Position numbers and translations under genes: made by a program. Below are positions 28,031 through 37,009 of a DNA stretch of 64,000 nucleotides, one piece after another. The stretch is taken from positions 2,418,001 through 2,482,000 of the forward strand of contig NZ_BIFQ01000002.1 of assembly GCF_003967515.1 (NCBI RefSeq). Reading direction: 5' to 3'. The notes under the pieces were generated by a model that was given only the letters and a program-made list of their open reading frames with translations, was not told where the DNA came from and did not search any database. Position 1 is the first letter of the stretch; each line of letters starts with the position of its first letter. Source of the stretch: Dictyobacter aurantiacus. Its GTDB lineage: Bacteria; Chloroflexota; Ktedonobacteria; Ktedonobacterales; Ktedonobacteraceae.

Positions 28031-28047
28031 CAACCTTTATTTTATCC

Positions 28048-28581
28048 CTATAAAGTGGTTGAACGCTGGAAGGCGTTGAAAAGGGCTTTAAAATTCTCGA
28101 CCAGGATAGAATCTACTATGTTGCCCTCGGCATCCAGTTTTTTGTTGATCATCGGGATGATGATCTTTCCTTCTTCCAGGATATGGGTTCCCAGGGCGGT
28201 TAATGTCAGCAGCAATGAGGCGTGAGCCTTGTCTCCACCACCCCATAGAGGGGAGGCACTGATCGCGGCCACCGGCTTTTCGGAGAAGTCACCCGATGAC
28301 ACGGTCCAGTCGAGCGCGTTTTTGAGCGTACCCGGCACACCGAAGGCGTATTCTGGTGTGCATATAAGTACACCATCGGCTGTCTGAATCTGCTGGCGTA
28401 ACGCGACCACCGACACTGGCGGATCATCTCCATCCAGGTCAGGCGTAAAATGAGGCAGATCTCCCAGCCCCTGATATAGTTGTGTCTCGATCCCCGCAGG
28501 CGCCAGATCCATAATTGCCTTTGCCAGGCGTGTATTGCTCGAACTGGCGCGCAAACTGCCAGAAATCACCAGAATCTTCAT
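28048..28581 (-). CDS. NADPH-dependent FMN reductase
   Basis: Flavodoxin-like reductase of the SsuE/ChrR/YieF group, 177 aa. The FMN phosphate loop is ISGSLRASSSNTRLAK and the isoalloxazine-side motif is CTPEYAFGVPGTLKNALDW (PEYNxxxPGxLKNAIDW in the family). It reduces quinones, chromate or free flavin with NAD(P)H. It is cytoplasmic and monocistronic. Confidence 0.92.
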   Translation of the reverse strand: MKILVISGSLRASSSNTRLAKAIMDLAPAGIETQLYQGLGDLPHFTPDLDGDDPPVSVVALRQQIQTADGVLICTPEYAFGVPGTLKNALDWTVSSGDFSEKPVAAISASPLWGGGDKAHASLLLTLTALGTHILEEGKIIIPMINKKLDAEGNIVDSILVENFKALFNAFQRSTTL

Positions 28582-29067
28582 TACCTTCTACCTTTCTCTA
28601 TCAAAAACTGCACTATCAACGCTCTGTATCACACGATGAATGCTCTCGCTTATGTCATAAAAGAGGAGCTAACAGGAAGTGTACATATTCAAGTCAACTT
28701 GAAGTCAAGCCTTGTTCGTGCAGAACTATGCTTAGCCATGGCTCTTTGTGCTAGCACATAGCTATTCCGCATAGTTTTATTAGAAAAGATTAGAAAATGC
28801 AGCTTATCCTGAACTTAGCCCTTCTGAATGGTGATTTTTTGGTTAATACCATATATACTCTTAGTAGAAGAAAAGTTATAGTCTATGCGGTTATAAAGCA
28901 TAGATAAGCATTTTCTTGCTCGTCATCACTCTTCGTGTTGTGCCTCCTGTCTGCTGCCAACAACAGGAGCGAAAAGAACCTATAGTGGATATGCAGCGCA
29001 TAGTTGTTAGCAGACGTATGTGCTGACATCATATGGTTCAAACGTGACTGCGAAAGGGAAGGATGCT
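28582..29067. other. divergent intergenic region with hairpins
   Basis: A 486-base gap, AT-rich in its first half. It includes a small dyad TGGTTAATACCA near 28850, a hairpin CTATGC/GCATAG near 28883-28903 and a stem CTCCTGT/ACAGGAG near 28945-28970 upstream of the exoprotein gene. No gene seen. Confidence 0.4.
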
Positions 29068-30588
29068 ATGTCGCAACCACATGTACGTCTACGCATACTC
29101 TTCGTTCTGCTCTTCGTTTTTCTTTTTAGTCTGGGCACGATTCTCTTTGTTCCACAATCCTTATCTCATCATGTTGCCCGTGCCGCAGCAACCTACAACG
29201 TTCTATTTGATAACGCGCACGCCGAGACCGCTGGCAACGCCGACTGGGTCATCAGCACCAGCCAGCCAGATCCGCTGGCTCAGAATCCCAATCCTCAGGT
29301 AGAGACCGATTGGACCGGTGGCATCAGCGCCTGGGGCGTGGCGCTGCAGAAAACGGGTCGCTATAGCCTCAAAACGAACACCAGCACCATCACCTATGGC
29401 AATAGCAGCAATCCCCAGGATCTTAGCCACTTCAATGCCTTTGTGCTTCCTGAGCCAAATACCCTGTTCACCAGCAGCGAGAAGACCGCCATCCTGAATT
29501 TTGTGCGCAATGGTGGTGGCCTGTTCATGATTGCCGACCACACCGGTAGCGACCGCAACAATGATGGTTATGACTCGCTCATGATCTTCAACGATCTGAT
29601 GAACAACAATGGGGTCAAGAGCGATGTCTTTGGCATCCAGTTTGATGCCCTCAATATCTCCTCTGAAAATCCCAGCAACGATACCCCTAATGGTGACCCT
29701 CTCTTGAATGGACCCTTTGGGACGGCGCAGGGAAGTATCATTCGTAACGGCACCACCGAGACCTTGAACAAGACCGATAATTCCGCGGCCCATGGTATCA
29801 TCTACCGCAACAGCTATTCAAACACCGGCACAACAGGCGTGTTCTTCTCAGGTAGTGCCTATGGAAGCGGTCGCGTGTTGGCTATGGGCGATAGCTCCGC
29901 GATTGATGACGGCACCTGCTCTTCCGGAAATACCTGTTACAATGGTTGGAACGATCCGGCGGCACAGGACAATATTCTCTTTCCCAACGGAACGGAGTGG
30001 CTGGCCTCTGGTGGATCCAGCACACCCCCAACGCCAACACCACAACCTACCAGCACCCCCACCAACACCCCGACCCCGACGCCTCAACCCACAACTACGC
30101 CAACGCCAACGCCAACGCCAACGCCATCCGGTAACCTGTTGCAGAATGGTGGTTTTGAGAGTGGCAGTTCGCCCTGGGTAGAGAGTTCCAGTGGAGGATA
30201 CGAGATCGTTGATAACTCAAATCCCCATACTGGTTCTTACGAGGCATACTTATGCGGCTATGATAATTGTCGGGACACAATCTACCAGACGATTACTATA
30301 CCATCCAGCAGTACAACGGCGACCCTGAGCTACTACTGGTATGTCTACACCACCGAAACTACACACTCCTATGATTTTCTCTCCATTCAAATCCGTAACA
30401 CGAGTGGAACCGTCCTGAGTACATCACAGAAATTGAGTGATGGTAGTACAACGGGTCAGTGGCAGAAATCATCATTCGATATCAGCTCTTATAAAGGGCA
30501 GACGATCGAGATCACATTCACGGGCACCAATGACAGCTCGAATCCGACCTCATTCTATGTGGATGATGTCGCCGTCGCAACCAATTAA
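29068..30588 (+). CDS. secreted protein: amidotransferase-like domain, Pro/Thr linker, carbohydrate-binding-like domain
   Basis: Exported protein, 506 aa. Signal peptide at residues 1-40 (hydrophobic core IRILFVLLFVFLF-like, then HHVARAAATY). Residues about 42-330 look like a DUF4350/ThuA-like Rossmann domain without a clear catalytic Cys (NVLFDNAHAETAGNADWVI, FVRNGGGLFMIADHTGSDRN). Then a TPTPQPTSTPT linker (about 330-370), and a C-terminal jelly-roll domain (NLLQNGGFESG to FYVDDVAVA) of the CBM4/9-like type. The linker and the C-terminal opening motif resemble those of the GH30 enzyme at 41163. ATG 29068 has GGGAAGGA upstream. Function unknown; surface glycan binding is plausible. Confidence 0.78.
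   Translation: MSQPHVRLRILFVLLFVFLFSLGTILFVPQSLSHHVARAAATYNVLFDNAHAETAGNADWVISTSQPDPLAQNPNPQVETDWTGGISAWGVALQKTGRYSLKTNTSTITYGNSSNPQDLSHFNAFVLPEPNTLFTSSEKTAILNFVRNGGGLFMIADHTGSDRNNDGYDSLMIFNDLMNNNGVKSDVFGIQFDALNISSENPSNDTPNGDPLLNGPFGTAQGSIIRNGTTETLNKTDNSAAHGIIYRNSYSNTGTTGVFFSGSAYGSGRVLAMGDSSAIDDGTCSSGNTCYNGWNDPAAQDNILFPNGTEWLASGGSSTPPTPTPQPTSTPTNTPTPTPQPTTTPTPTPTPTPSGNLLQNGGFESGSSPWVESSSGGYEIVDNSNPHTGSYEAYLCGYDNCRDTIYQTITIPSSSTTATLSYYWYVYTTETTHSYDFLSIQIRNTSGTVLSTSQKLSDGSTTGQWQKSSFDISSYKGQTIEITFTGTNDSSNPTSFYVDDVAVATN
30097..30126 (+). repeat. tandem repeat (ACGCCA)x5
   Basis: Five perfect copies of ACGCCA coding TP repeats in the linker of the exoprotein; likely to vary in length between strains by slippage in frame. 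Confidence 0.85.
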
Positions 30589-30616
30589 CGCATTGTCGTA
30601 GCACGTAATTATATGC

Positions 30617-30675
30617 ATGGCCTGGTTCTCCTGTTTTTGGCAGATGAACCAGGCCATATGCATGCATGTTTCTCT
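30617..30675 (+). terminator. terminator of the exoprotein gene
   Basis: A 12-bp stem ATGGCCTGGTTC/GAACCAGGCCAT (30617-30628, 30646-30657), with an outer ATGC/GCAT extension and a T-rich sequence after it. Confidence 0.7.
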
Positions 30676-30812
30676 TTTTCTGCTGTATTTCGTGTAAACA
30701 TCGGGAGGAGTTTTTCTTCATCTCTGCTTTGAACTCGAACTTATGCGGCAAAGACAGACAGAAAAGAGCGTTACATGAGAGATGCAGCCTCTTTTCCTAG
30801 CACGAAAGAGAA

Positions 30813-33257
30813 ATGGGGTCTATGGCTAAACAGTTAGTTAACGACGTTCCTACCATAAAGCCTATCGAGACAGGCAGTGTCCGTGAGCAAAATGCCGCTC
30901 AATTAGATGCGATTGCCCGCTATCGCCGTTTTACCAACTACCTGGCGGCAGCGCAGATCTATTTAAGGGATAATGTGTTGCTTGAGGAGCCTTTGAAGCC
31001 AGAGCACATCAAAGACCGTTTGTTGGGGCACTGGGGGACGAGCCCTGGCATCAACCTGGTCTATGCCCATTTGAATCGCTTGATTATGCAGCACGACCTG
31101 GATATGTTTCTGGTGACCGGGCCTGGCCATGGAGCTCCAGCCAATCTGGCGAACCTCTACCTTGAAGGATCACTGCACGATTTCTATCCCCAACTTACCT
31201 TTGACAAACAGGGCTTGCATAATTTTATCCGGCGTTTTTCCTGGCCTGGCGGTTTCCCCAGCCATCTGTATCCAGGCGTGCCTGGTACCATTCACGAAGG
31301 TGGTGAGCTGGGATATGCACTGGCGACCGCCTTTGGTGCGGCCATGGATAATCCAAACCTGATCGTGGCCTGTATCGTGGGTGATGGTGAGGCCGAGACC
31401 GGCCCAACGGCGACGGCCTGGCATTGTTATAAATTCATCAATCCCGTTGAATCGGGTGCGGTACTGCCGATTTTGCATCTCAATGGATATAAAATCTCAA
31501 ATCCAACCATCTATGGCACCATGGCGGATGAGGAGCTTGGAAGCCTCTTCACCGGTTATGGATACCAGATTCGCTTCGTTGAGGGTGGCGAGAACGATGA
31601 TCTGGATGCGCAGATGTATGCCGCCATGAACTGGGCATATGGAGAGATCCGTGCTATCCAGCAGGCGGCACGTCAGGGGACGCCACAGGTCAAGCCACAA
31701 TGGCCATTGATCATTATGCGTACCCCCACGGGTATGACCGCCATCAAAGAGCTCGACGGTGAACCGATTGTTGGATCGTACCGCTCCCACCAGGTTCCTA
31801 TTGAAGATCCCAAGAGCAATCCTGAACACCTGGCGCTGCTGGAGCAGTGGTTGCGCTCCTATCATATTGAAGAGCTGGTGACAGACGAGGGGCGACCGAA
31901 AGCGGAGATTTTAGAGCAATGCCCGGTCGGAGACCGCCGCATGGGGAAGAACCCCCATACCTACGGTGGCAAGATCATGAAGGAACTGGATCTGCCGCCG
32001 ATCAGCGACTTTGCCGTTGAGGTGGACCGTGGCATGCCCTCACGCCGTGGTGGTACCAATGTCAGCAGTATGGAACAGGTAGCCCTCTACCTGCGCGAGG
32101 TGATTCGACGCAACCCCCATCTGTTCCGCATCTTCAGTCCCGATGAATTGCAATCCAATAAGCTGGGCGCGGTGCTGGACGTGAAGCCGCGCGAATACGA
32201 GTGGCCTGTGCCTCCACACAATGAAAAGGTGGCCGCGCAGGGAGGACAGGTGGTTGAGGTGCTCAGCGAGCATAACTGTGAGGCCTGGCTACAGGGGTAT
32301 ATTCTCACCGGCCGTCATGGTCTGTTCCCAACCTATGAAGCCTTCCTGAACATCATCGTATCAATGATGGACCAGTTTGCCAAGTTCCTGAAGATCTCGG
32401 GCGAGTTTCCCTGGCGTCTGCCTGTGCCCTCGCTTAACTACCTGGAGACCTCGACCCTGTGGCGACAGGAGCACAACGGCTTCTCCCACCAGAATCCAGG
32501 CTTTATCAATTCCGTACTCAACAAGAAAGCCAATGTGGCCCGTGTCTACCTGCCGCCGGACGCCAACTGCCTGGTTAGCACGATGGATCACTGCCTGCAA
32601 AGTACCGGGAAAGTCAACCTTATCATCGCCAACAAGCAACGCATGCCGCAGTGGCTCTCGATGGATGAGGCGATCGCCCACTGCCGCGCTGGCGCGTCCA
32701 TCTGGCCCTGGGCCAGTACTGACGAAGGCGTTGATCCAGATGTCGTGCTGGTCGGCATTGGTGATAACACGACGCTGGAGGTCCTGGCGGCCGCGCAGAT
32801 TTTGCGCGACGAACTGCCCGAATTGCGGGTGCGCGTCGTTAACGTGACCGACCTGTTTGTACTGCAGCATAAATCGGAACATCCGCACGGCCTGCAGCAG
32901 GATATGTTCGAGGCGCTCTTCACCAAAGACTGCCCTGTGATCATCAATTTCCACGGCTATCCATCGGCGGTACAGACGCTATTGTTTGGACGCCACAATA
33001 TCGATCGCCTGATCATCAACGGATATCGCGAGGAAGGAACGACGACCACGCCATTCGATATGAACGTGCGCAATGGTACCAGCCGCTATGACCTGATTAT
33101 CCAGGCGATCCGTCATGCCGCGGCCAGGAATCCGCGTGTTGCCGCGTGTGCTAACAGCATGATCAGCCAGTACGAATACCGCCTGGCCGACCACCACAAC
33201 TATATCCAGACCTACGGCTCGGATCCCAAAGAGATCGTAGAATGGAAGTGGCACTAA
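30813..33257 (+). CDS. xfp: phosphoketolase (xylulose-5-P/fructose-6-P)
   Basis: Thiamine diphosphate enzyme (814 aa) splitting xylulose 5-phosphate or fructose 6-phosphate with phosphate to acetyl phosphate and a shorter sugar phosphate. It has the full length of the family. Recognisable blocks: LLGHWGTSPGINLVYAHLNR, VTGPGHGAPA, the ThDP/Mg motif GDGEAETGPTATAWH, and the C-terminal NGTSRYDLIIQAIRHAA. It gives a short route from pentoses to acetyl-CoA and ATP, useful with GH42 and plant-sugar import. Two ATGs (30813, 30822) are possible starts; neither has a perfect ribosome site. Acetate kinase or phosphotransacetylase genes are not adjacent. Confidence 0.96.
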   Translation: MGSMAKQLVNDVPTIKPIETGSVREQNAAQLDAIARYRRFTNYLAAAQIYLRDNVLLEEPLKPEHIKDRLLGHWGTSPGINLVYAHLNRLIMQHDLDMFLVTGPGHGAPANLANLYLEGSLHDFYPQLTFDKQGLHNFIRRFSWPGGFPSHLYPGVPGTIHEGGELGYALATAFGAAMDNPNLIVACIVGDGEAETGPTATAWHCYKFINPVESGAVLPILHLNGYKISNPTIYGTMADEELGSLFTGYGYQIRFVEGGENDDLDAQMYAAMNWAYGEIRAIQQAARQGTPQVKPQWPLIIMRTPTGMTAIKELDGEPIVGSYRSHQVPIEDPKSNPEHLALLEQWLRSYHIEELVTDEGRPKAEILEQCPVGDRRMGKNPHTYGGKIMKELDLPPISDFAVEVDRGMPSRRGGTNVSSMEQVALYLREVIRRNPHLFRIFSPDELQSNKLGAVLDVKPREYEWPVPPHNEKVAAQGGQVVEVLSEHNCEAWLQGYILTGRHGLFPTYEAFLNIIVSMMDQFAKFLKISGEFPWRLPVPSLNYLETSTLWRQEHNGFSHQNPGFINSVLNKKANVARVYLPPDANCLVSTMDHCLQSTGKVNLIIANKQRMPQWLSMDEAIAHCRAGASIWPWASTDEGVDPDVVLVGIGDNTTLEVLAAAQILRDELPELRVRVVNVTDLFVLQHKSEHPHGLQQDMFEALFTKDCPVIINFHGYPSAVQTLLFGRHNIDRLIINGYREEGTTTTPFDMNVRNGTSRYDLIIQAIRHAAARNPRVAACANSMISQYEYRLADHHNYIQTYGSDPKEIVEWKWH

Positions 33258-33266
33258 ACCTTTTCA

Positions 33267-33326
33267 ACCAAAGGAGAGCATTGGAGGGACGCCCTTGCAG
33301 GTGCCCCTCCAATGCTCTCCTTTGGT
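33267..33326. terminator. bidirectional long stem-loop between convergent genes
   Basis: 22 perfect bp (33267-33288 with 33305-33326), then one mismatch and four more pairs, loop CTTGCA. It is placed symmetrically, 10 bases from each of the two stop codons. Confidence 0.85.
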
Positions 33327-33335
33327 GGTTATCAG

Positions 33336-34550
33336 CTACATACCTGGCACAAGCTCTACTTTGTGCCAGCCCTGCTGGCGCTGATCGAAGATTTTGTAGG
33401 CATCGATGGCATTACTCATCTCATCAACCTGGGTCAGGATCGTCGTTGGATCGATGGCGTTTACACGTACCAACTCAACCAGGTGAGGGACGTATTTGCG
33501 GTGATTGCAATTTCCCATATTGATGGTGAGATTCTTGTTCATGGCCATACCGATCGGGAAGAACTGATCGGTAGGCGGGTAGACGCCAATGACGGATAGG
33601 GTACCGGCCTTGGCCAGAGCCTGCACCGCCCATTCAGAGACCTGGGATGGCGCATCGCCGGGATGCCAGTTATCGCCCTGCGGATTGGTCTGTGGCGCGA
33701 CCTTCTGCACTTCCTGCTGGAAAGTTTCCGACTGCTGCTGTGCCTGCTCGGCCGCGGGACCCGATTGGGGTTTATTGGCATCCACGCCAACCGCATCAAT
33801 GGCGCTATCGACGCCAATGCCGCCGGTCAGGCGTTTGAGGGCCTCCACGGGATCTTCTGCGTTATAGTCGATAACTTCCGCCCCTAATTCGCGAGCTTTT
33901 TCCAGGCGCGAAGGGATGGTATCGATGGCGAAGATGCGTCCTGCATCCATCAATTTGGCGCTCGCGATAGCGAACAGTCCGACCGGTCCACAGCCGAAGA
34001 CCGCCACCGTATGACCTGGTTTAATATTCGCCATATCGGCTCCGAAGTAGCCGGTTGGGAAGATGTCCGAGATAAGAATTGCCTTATCATCAGTTACTTC
34101 CTGTGGGAGCTTAACCAGATTGGCATTGGCGAATGGGACGCGGGCCTTCTCAGCCTGAAGTCCATTAAATGGACCAGTTTCCTTGGGGCCACCAAAGAAG
34201 GCGGTACCGGCTGACTTCCCATTGGGATTGGCGTTGTCACATTGGGAGTAGTAGCCGGCACGGCAGTAAGAGCAATAGCCACAGGCGATGGTAGAAGGGA
34301 TGACCACTCGATCGCCGACCTTGAGATTTCTTACATCGGAGCCGATCTGCTCCACAATGCCGACGCCTTCATGTCCCAGGATCGTGCCCGGCACCATGCC
34401 GGAAAAGGTACCGCGCACCATGTGCAGGTCAGTCCCGCAGATGGCGCTGGAGGTTAACTTTACGATCGCATCAGTGGGCTGCTCTATCTGTGGCTCTGGC
34501 ACGTCCTCAAGGCGTATATCACCGATATCATGAAATACAACTGCTTTCAT
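33336..34550 (-). CDS. zinc-dependent alcohol dehydrogenase, FdhA (formaldehyde dehydrogenase)-like
   Basis: Medium-chain dehydrogenase, 404 aa. Catalytic zinc ligands in SAICGTDLHM (Cys) and ILGHEGVGIVEQIG (His, Glu); the structural zinc lobe CGYCSYCRAGYYSQC has four Cys. The Rossmann motif is FGCGPVGLFAI. The long insert (about residues 255-305, rich in Gln) is typical of the glutathione-independent formaldehyde dehydrogenase branch. It oxidises alcohols or aldehydes with NAD(P). Convergent with phosphoketolase; transcribed alone, with an upstream gap of 213 bases holding the 84-base palindrome of the next gene. Confidence 0.92.
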   Translation of the reverse strand: MKAVVFHDIGDIRLEDVPEPQIEQPTDAIVKLTSSAICGTDLHMVRGTFSGMVPGTILGHEGVGIVEQIGSDVRNLKVGDRVVIPSTIACGYCSYCRAGYYSQCDNANPNGKSAGTAFFGGPKETGPFNGLQAEKARVPFANANLVKLPQEVTDDKAILISDIFPTGYFGADMANIKPGHTVAVFGCGPVGLFAIASAKLMDAGRIFAIDTIPSRLEKARELGAEVIDYNAEDPVEALKRLTGGIGVDSAIDAVGVDANKPQSGPAAEQAQQQSETFQQEVQKVAPQTNPQGDNWHPGDAPSQVSEWAVQALAKAGTLSVIGVYPPTDQFFPIGMAMNKNLTINMGNCNHRKYVPHLVELVRVNAIDPTTILTQVDEMSNAIDAYKIFDQRQQGWHKVELVPGM

Positions 34551-34676
34551 GCTTTATATCTCCTAATCTCTTCTTTAAGTAATATTTTCTTTTTTGCATT
34601 TATGTAACATATTATGGTTTGTTACTATACTTGTTCACGAAGCAGAACAAAAAAAGTAAACAAGATAATCTCGTCA

Positions 34677-34760
34677 GATAGAGTTTTGCCAGAGGGTATA
34701 CAGAGAGCAGCGGTGCCGCGGCACCGCTGCTCTCTGTATACCCTCTGGCAAAACTCTATC
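34677..34760. terminator. perfect 84-base palindrome at the end of the ABC transporter operon
   Basis: Every base from 34677 to 34760 pairs with its mirror around the centre 34718/34719 (CCGCGG core), 42 bp with no spacer. It starts 3 bases beyond the stop of the last importer ATPase gene. Outer arm begins GATAGAGTTTTGCCAGAG. Such a spacer-free palindrome would be prone to cruciform extrusion. Confidence 0.85.
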
Positions 34761-34763
34761 CTC

Positions 34764-35825
34764 TTACTCTTCAGGTGTGTTGTATAGAAAGCAGTTGGTC
34801 CAGTGGCCTCCTCCCAGATCGGTACGCTCTGGGAAGCGCTGCTTACAGACTGGCATGGCATGAGGGCAGCGTGTATGAAAGCGACATCCGCTAGGTGGAT
34901 GCAGCAGGCCAGGGATCTCGCCACGCGCGGGTAGCTCAACCAACTCCGGTGATTCTGCTGCATCAAGATTGCTGCGGGCCGGGTTAGGAGCGGCAGAGAT
35001 CAGCAGCTGCGTATAGGGATGAGCCGGATGTTGGATGACTTCATCACTGGGACCGCCTTCGACGAGCTGGCCCGCGTACATCACCACTGTCTCCTCCGCA
35101 AAGTAGCGGGCGCTGGCGATGTCATGCGTGATAAAGAGCAGGGCCAGCCTCTCTTCATCTTTCAGGTTGAGCAGCAGATTGAGAATATCCAGGCGGATAG
35201 AGACGTCGAGCATCGACACGGGTTCGTCGGCCAGCAGAACCTCGGGCTGCACCGCCAGGGCACGCGCGATCGCGATACGCTGCCGCTGACCGCCACTGAG
35301 TTGATGCGGATATTTATCGATGAATTGTTCGGCAGGTTCCAGATTTACGCGCTGCAAAAGTTCAAGCAACAGCTCCTCTTCCTCCGCGCGTGAGCGAACG
35401 CGCCGATATACACGCAGGGGACCCGCCAGGTGGTGGCGAATGGTATGGACTGGATTGAGCGAGGAAAAGGGATCCTGAAAAATAAGTTGTACGTGGCGGC
35501 GATATTCACGCAGCACTCCCGAGCTGCGCTTCTTCAGGTTGATGGGTTGCCCCCGAAAGCGAATCTCGCCCTCTGTTGGATCATACATGCGCGCAAGCAG
35601 ACGCGCCATGGTAGATTTGCCGCTGCCGCTTTCACCGACCAGGGCGGTGGCTTTACCAGGATAGAGGGCCAGGGAGACATCCTCTACCGCGTGGATAAAG
35701 GCTCGCGCCCGCAATGGACCTCCTTGCCGACTGGCAAAATACTTCCGTATATGCAGCGCCTCTAAAATGGCATCTGGCTGCTCTTCTTCGGCTAAATGAT
35801 TCTCCGGCTGATCGATTTTTTGCAC
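34764..35825 (-). CDS. oligopeptide-type ABC transporter ATPase, second subunit (OppF/DppF-like)
   Basis: Cytoplasmic ATPase subunit, 353 aa, energising the importer. Walker A GESGSGKST, Q-loop IFQDPFSSLNP, signature LSGGQRQRIAIARAL, Walker B EVLLADEPVSMLD, and the C-terminal oligopeptide-transporter extension with Cys pattern CRFHTRCPHAMPVC that in relatives holds a [4Fe-4S] cluster. The start is a GTG whose G is the last base of the preceding TAG stop (TAGTG), with GGAGAG upstream, so translation is coupled to the previous gene. Last gene of the operon. Confidence 0.95.
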   Translation of the reverse strand: MQKIDQPENHLAEEEQPDAILEALHIRKYFASRQGGPLRARAFIHAVEDVSLALYPGKATALVGESGSGKSTMARLLARMYDPTEGEIRFRGQPINLKKRSSGVLREYRRHVQLIFQDPFSSLNPVHTIRHHLAGPLRVYRRVRSRAEEEELLLELLQRVNLEPAEQFIDKYPHQLSGGQRQRIAIARALAVQPEVLLADEPVSMLDVSIRLDILNLLLNLKDEERLALLFITHDIASARYFAEETVVMYAGQLVEGGPSDEVIQHPAHPYTQLLISAAPNPARSNLDAAESPELVELPARGEIPGLLHPPSGCRFHTRCPHAMPVCKQRFPERTDLGGGHWTNCFLYNTPEE

Positions 35826-37009
35826 TATGCTCTCCTTCCACGTTTCTCTGACACCAGGGCATAACCCTGTTCAATCTCCTCAATAGTGGGTGCCTGTTCG
35901 CGGTAGGCTTTATCGTAGAGGTGGCAGGCCACCTTTGATCGCTCCTCTTCCTGCGTCTCCGCTTGAGGCTGTTGCTCGTCTTTATGTGAGACCAGGGGCG
36001 GGATATATTTCGGGCAGGCGTCAAAGACCATGGGGCAGCGTGTTCTAAAGGCGCAACCGGATGGGACATGGCGTAGATCGGGGGGTGAGCCTGGAATGCT
36101 ATACATTTTTCTCTTCGGACCAACCAGCGACGGAAAGGCATTGAGCAGGCCATAGCTATAGGGATGACGCGGATGCCGATAGATATCTCCCCGCGTGCCA
36201 GTCTCAACGATGCGGCCTGCGTACATAATGGCGATCTGATCGGCGACCTCCAGCAGGAGCGAAAGATCATGGGTAATAAAGATAACCGCAAAGTTCAACT
36301 GCGTGCGCAGGCGCAGAATCTCCGTCAAAATTTCGCGCTGCACTACTACATCCAGAGCAGTGGTTGGCTCATCGAGGATTACCAGTTCGGGATTGAGCGC
36401 CAAGGCGATGGCGATAATGGCTCGCTGGCGCATGCCACCGCTCAGTTCATGAGGATAACTGTACTGACGATCCGGCGAGATGCCGACTAACTGTAACAGT
36501 TCACCCACTCGTTCTCGCAGCGCCTGTCTATCCATTCCGGGACGGTGCGTATGCAGCACGTCGATGATTTGATCCTTAATCGTCATCACCGGATTCAGCG
36601 CGTTCATAGCGCTTTGAAAGACGACTGCGATCTCGCTCCAGCGCAACTTCTGGAGCTGGGACGCCGAAGCATGTAAAACATCGAGCGGCGCGTTGCCCCC
36701 AAATGTAGAATCACTGGTCGCTGGCCGCCGACGTCGTCCAGCGCTGTCTGCCCTCTCGGAGGAAGGGAGGCCATAGTAGAGCGCCTGTCCCTGAGTAATC
36801 ACGGCCGGTGGACGCAGCAGCCGGGCTACCGCATAGGCCAGCGTTGATTTGCCGCTACCACTTTCACCAGCCAGCCCAAGAATCTCGCCACGCCCGAGCT
36901 TAAAGCTGACATCATTGACGGCATGCACGGTCCCATTTTCCGCCTCATAATCAACACAAAGGTGTTGCACATCCAGCAACGTTGTTGTATCACTACTATC
37001 CTGCCCCAT
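35825..37009 (-). CDS. oligopeptide-type ABC transporter ATPase, first subunit (OppD/DppD-like)
   Basis: Cytoplasmic ATPase subunit, 394 aa. Walker A GESGSGKST, Q-loop VFQSAMNALNPVM, signature LSGGMRQRAIIAIAL, Walker B ELVILDEPTTALD, and the CAFRTRCPMVFDAC C-terminal Cys motif. Between Walker A and the Q-loop there is an extra hydrophilic insert of about 30 residues (SERADSAGRRRRPATSD type) that most relatives lack. ATG 37009 overlaps the stop of the permease before it (TAATG). The open frame runs further up to 37213 but only inside that permease gene. Confidence 0.95.
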   Translation of the reverse strand: MGQDSSDTTTLLDVQHLCVDYEAENGTVHAVNDVSFKLGRGEILGLAGESGSGKSTLAYAVARLLRPPAVITQGQALYYGLPSSERADSAGRRRRPATSDSTFGGNAPLDVLHASASQLQKLRWSEIAVVFQSAMNALNPVMTIKDQIIDVLHTHRPGMDRQALRERVGELLQLVGISPDRQYSYPHELSGGMRQRAIIAIALALNPELVILDEPTTALDVVVQREILTEILRLRTQLNFAVIFITHDLSLLLEVADQIAIMYAGRIVETGTRGDIYRHPRHPYSYGLLNAFPSLVGPKRKMYSIPGSPPDLRHVPSGCAFRTRCPMVFDACPKYIPPLVSHKDEQQPQAETQEEERSKVACHLYDKAYREQAPTIEEIEQGYALVSEKRGRRA

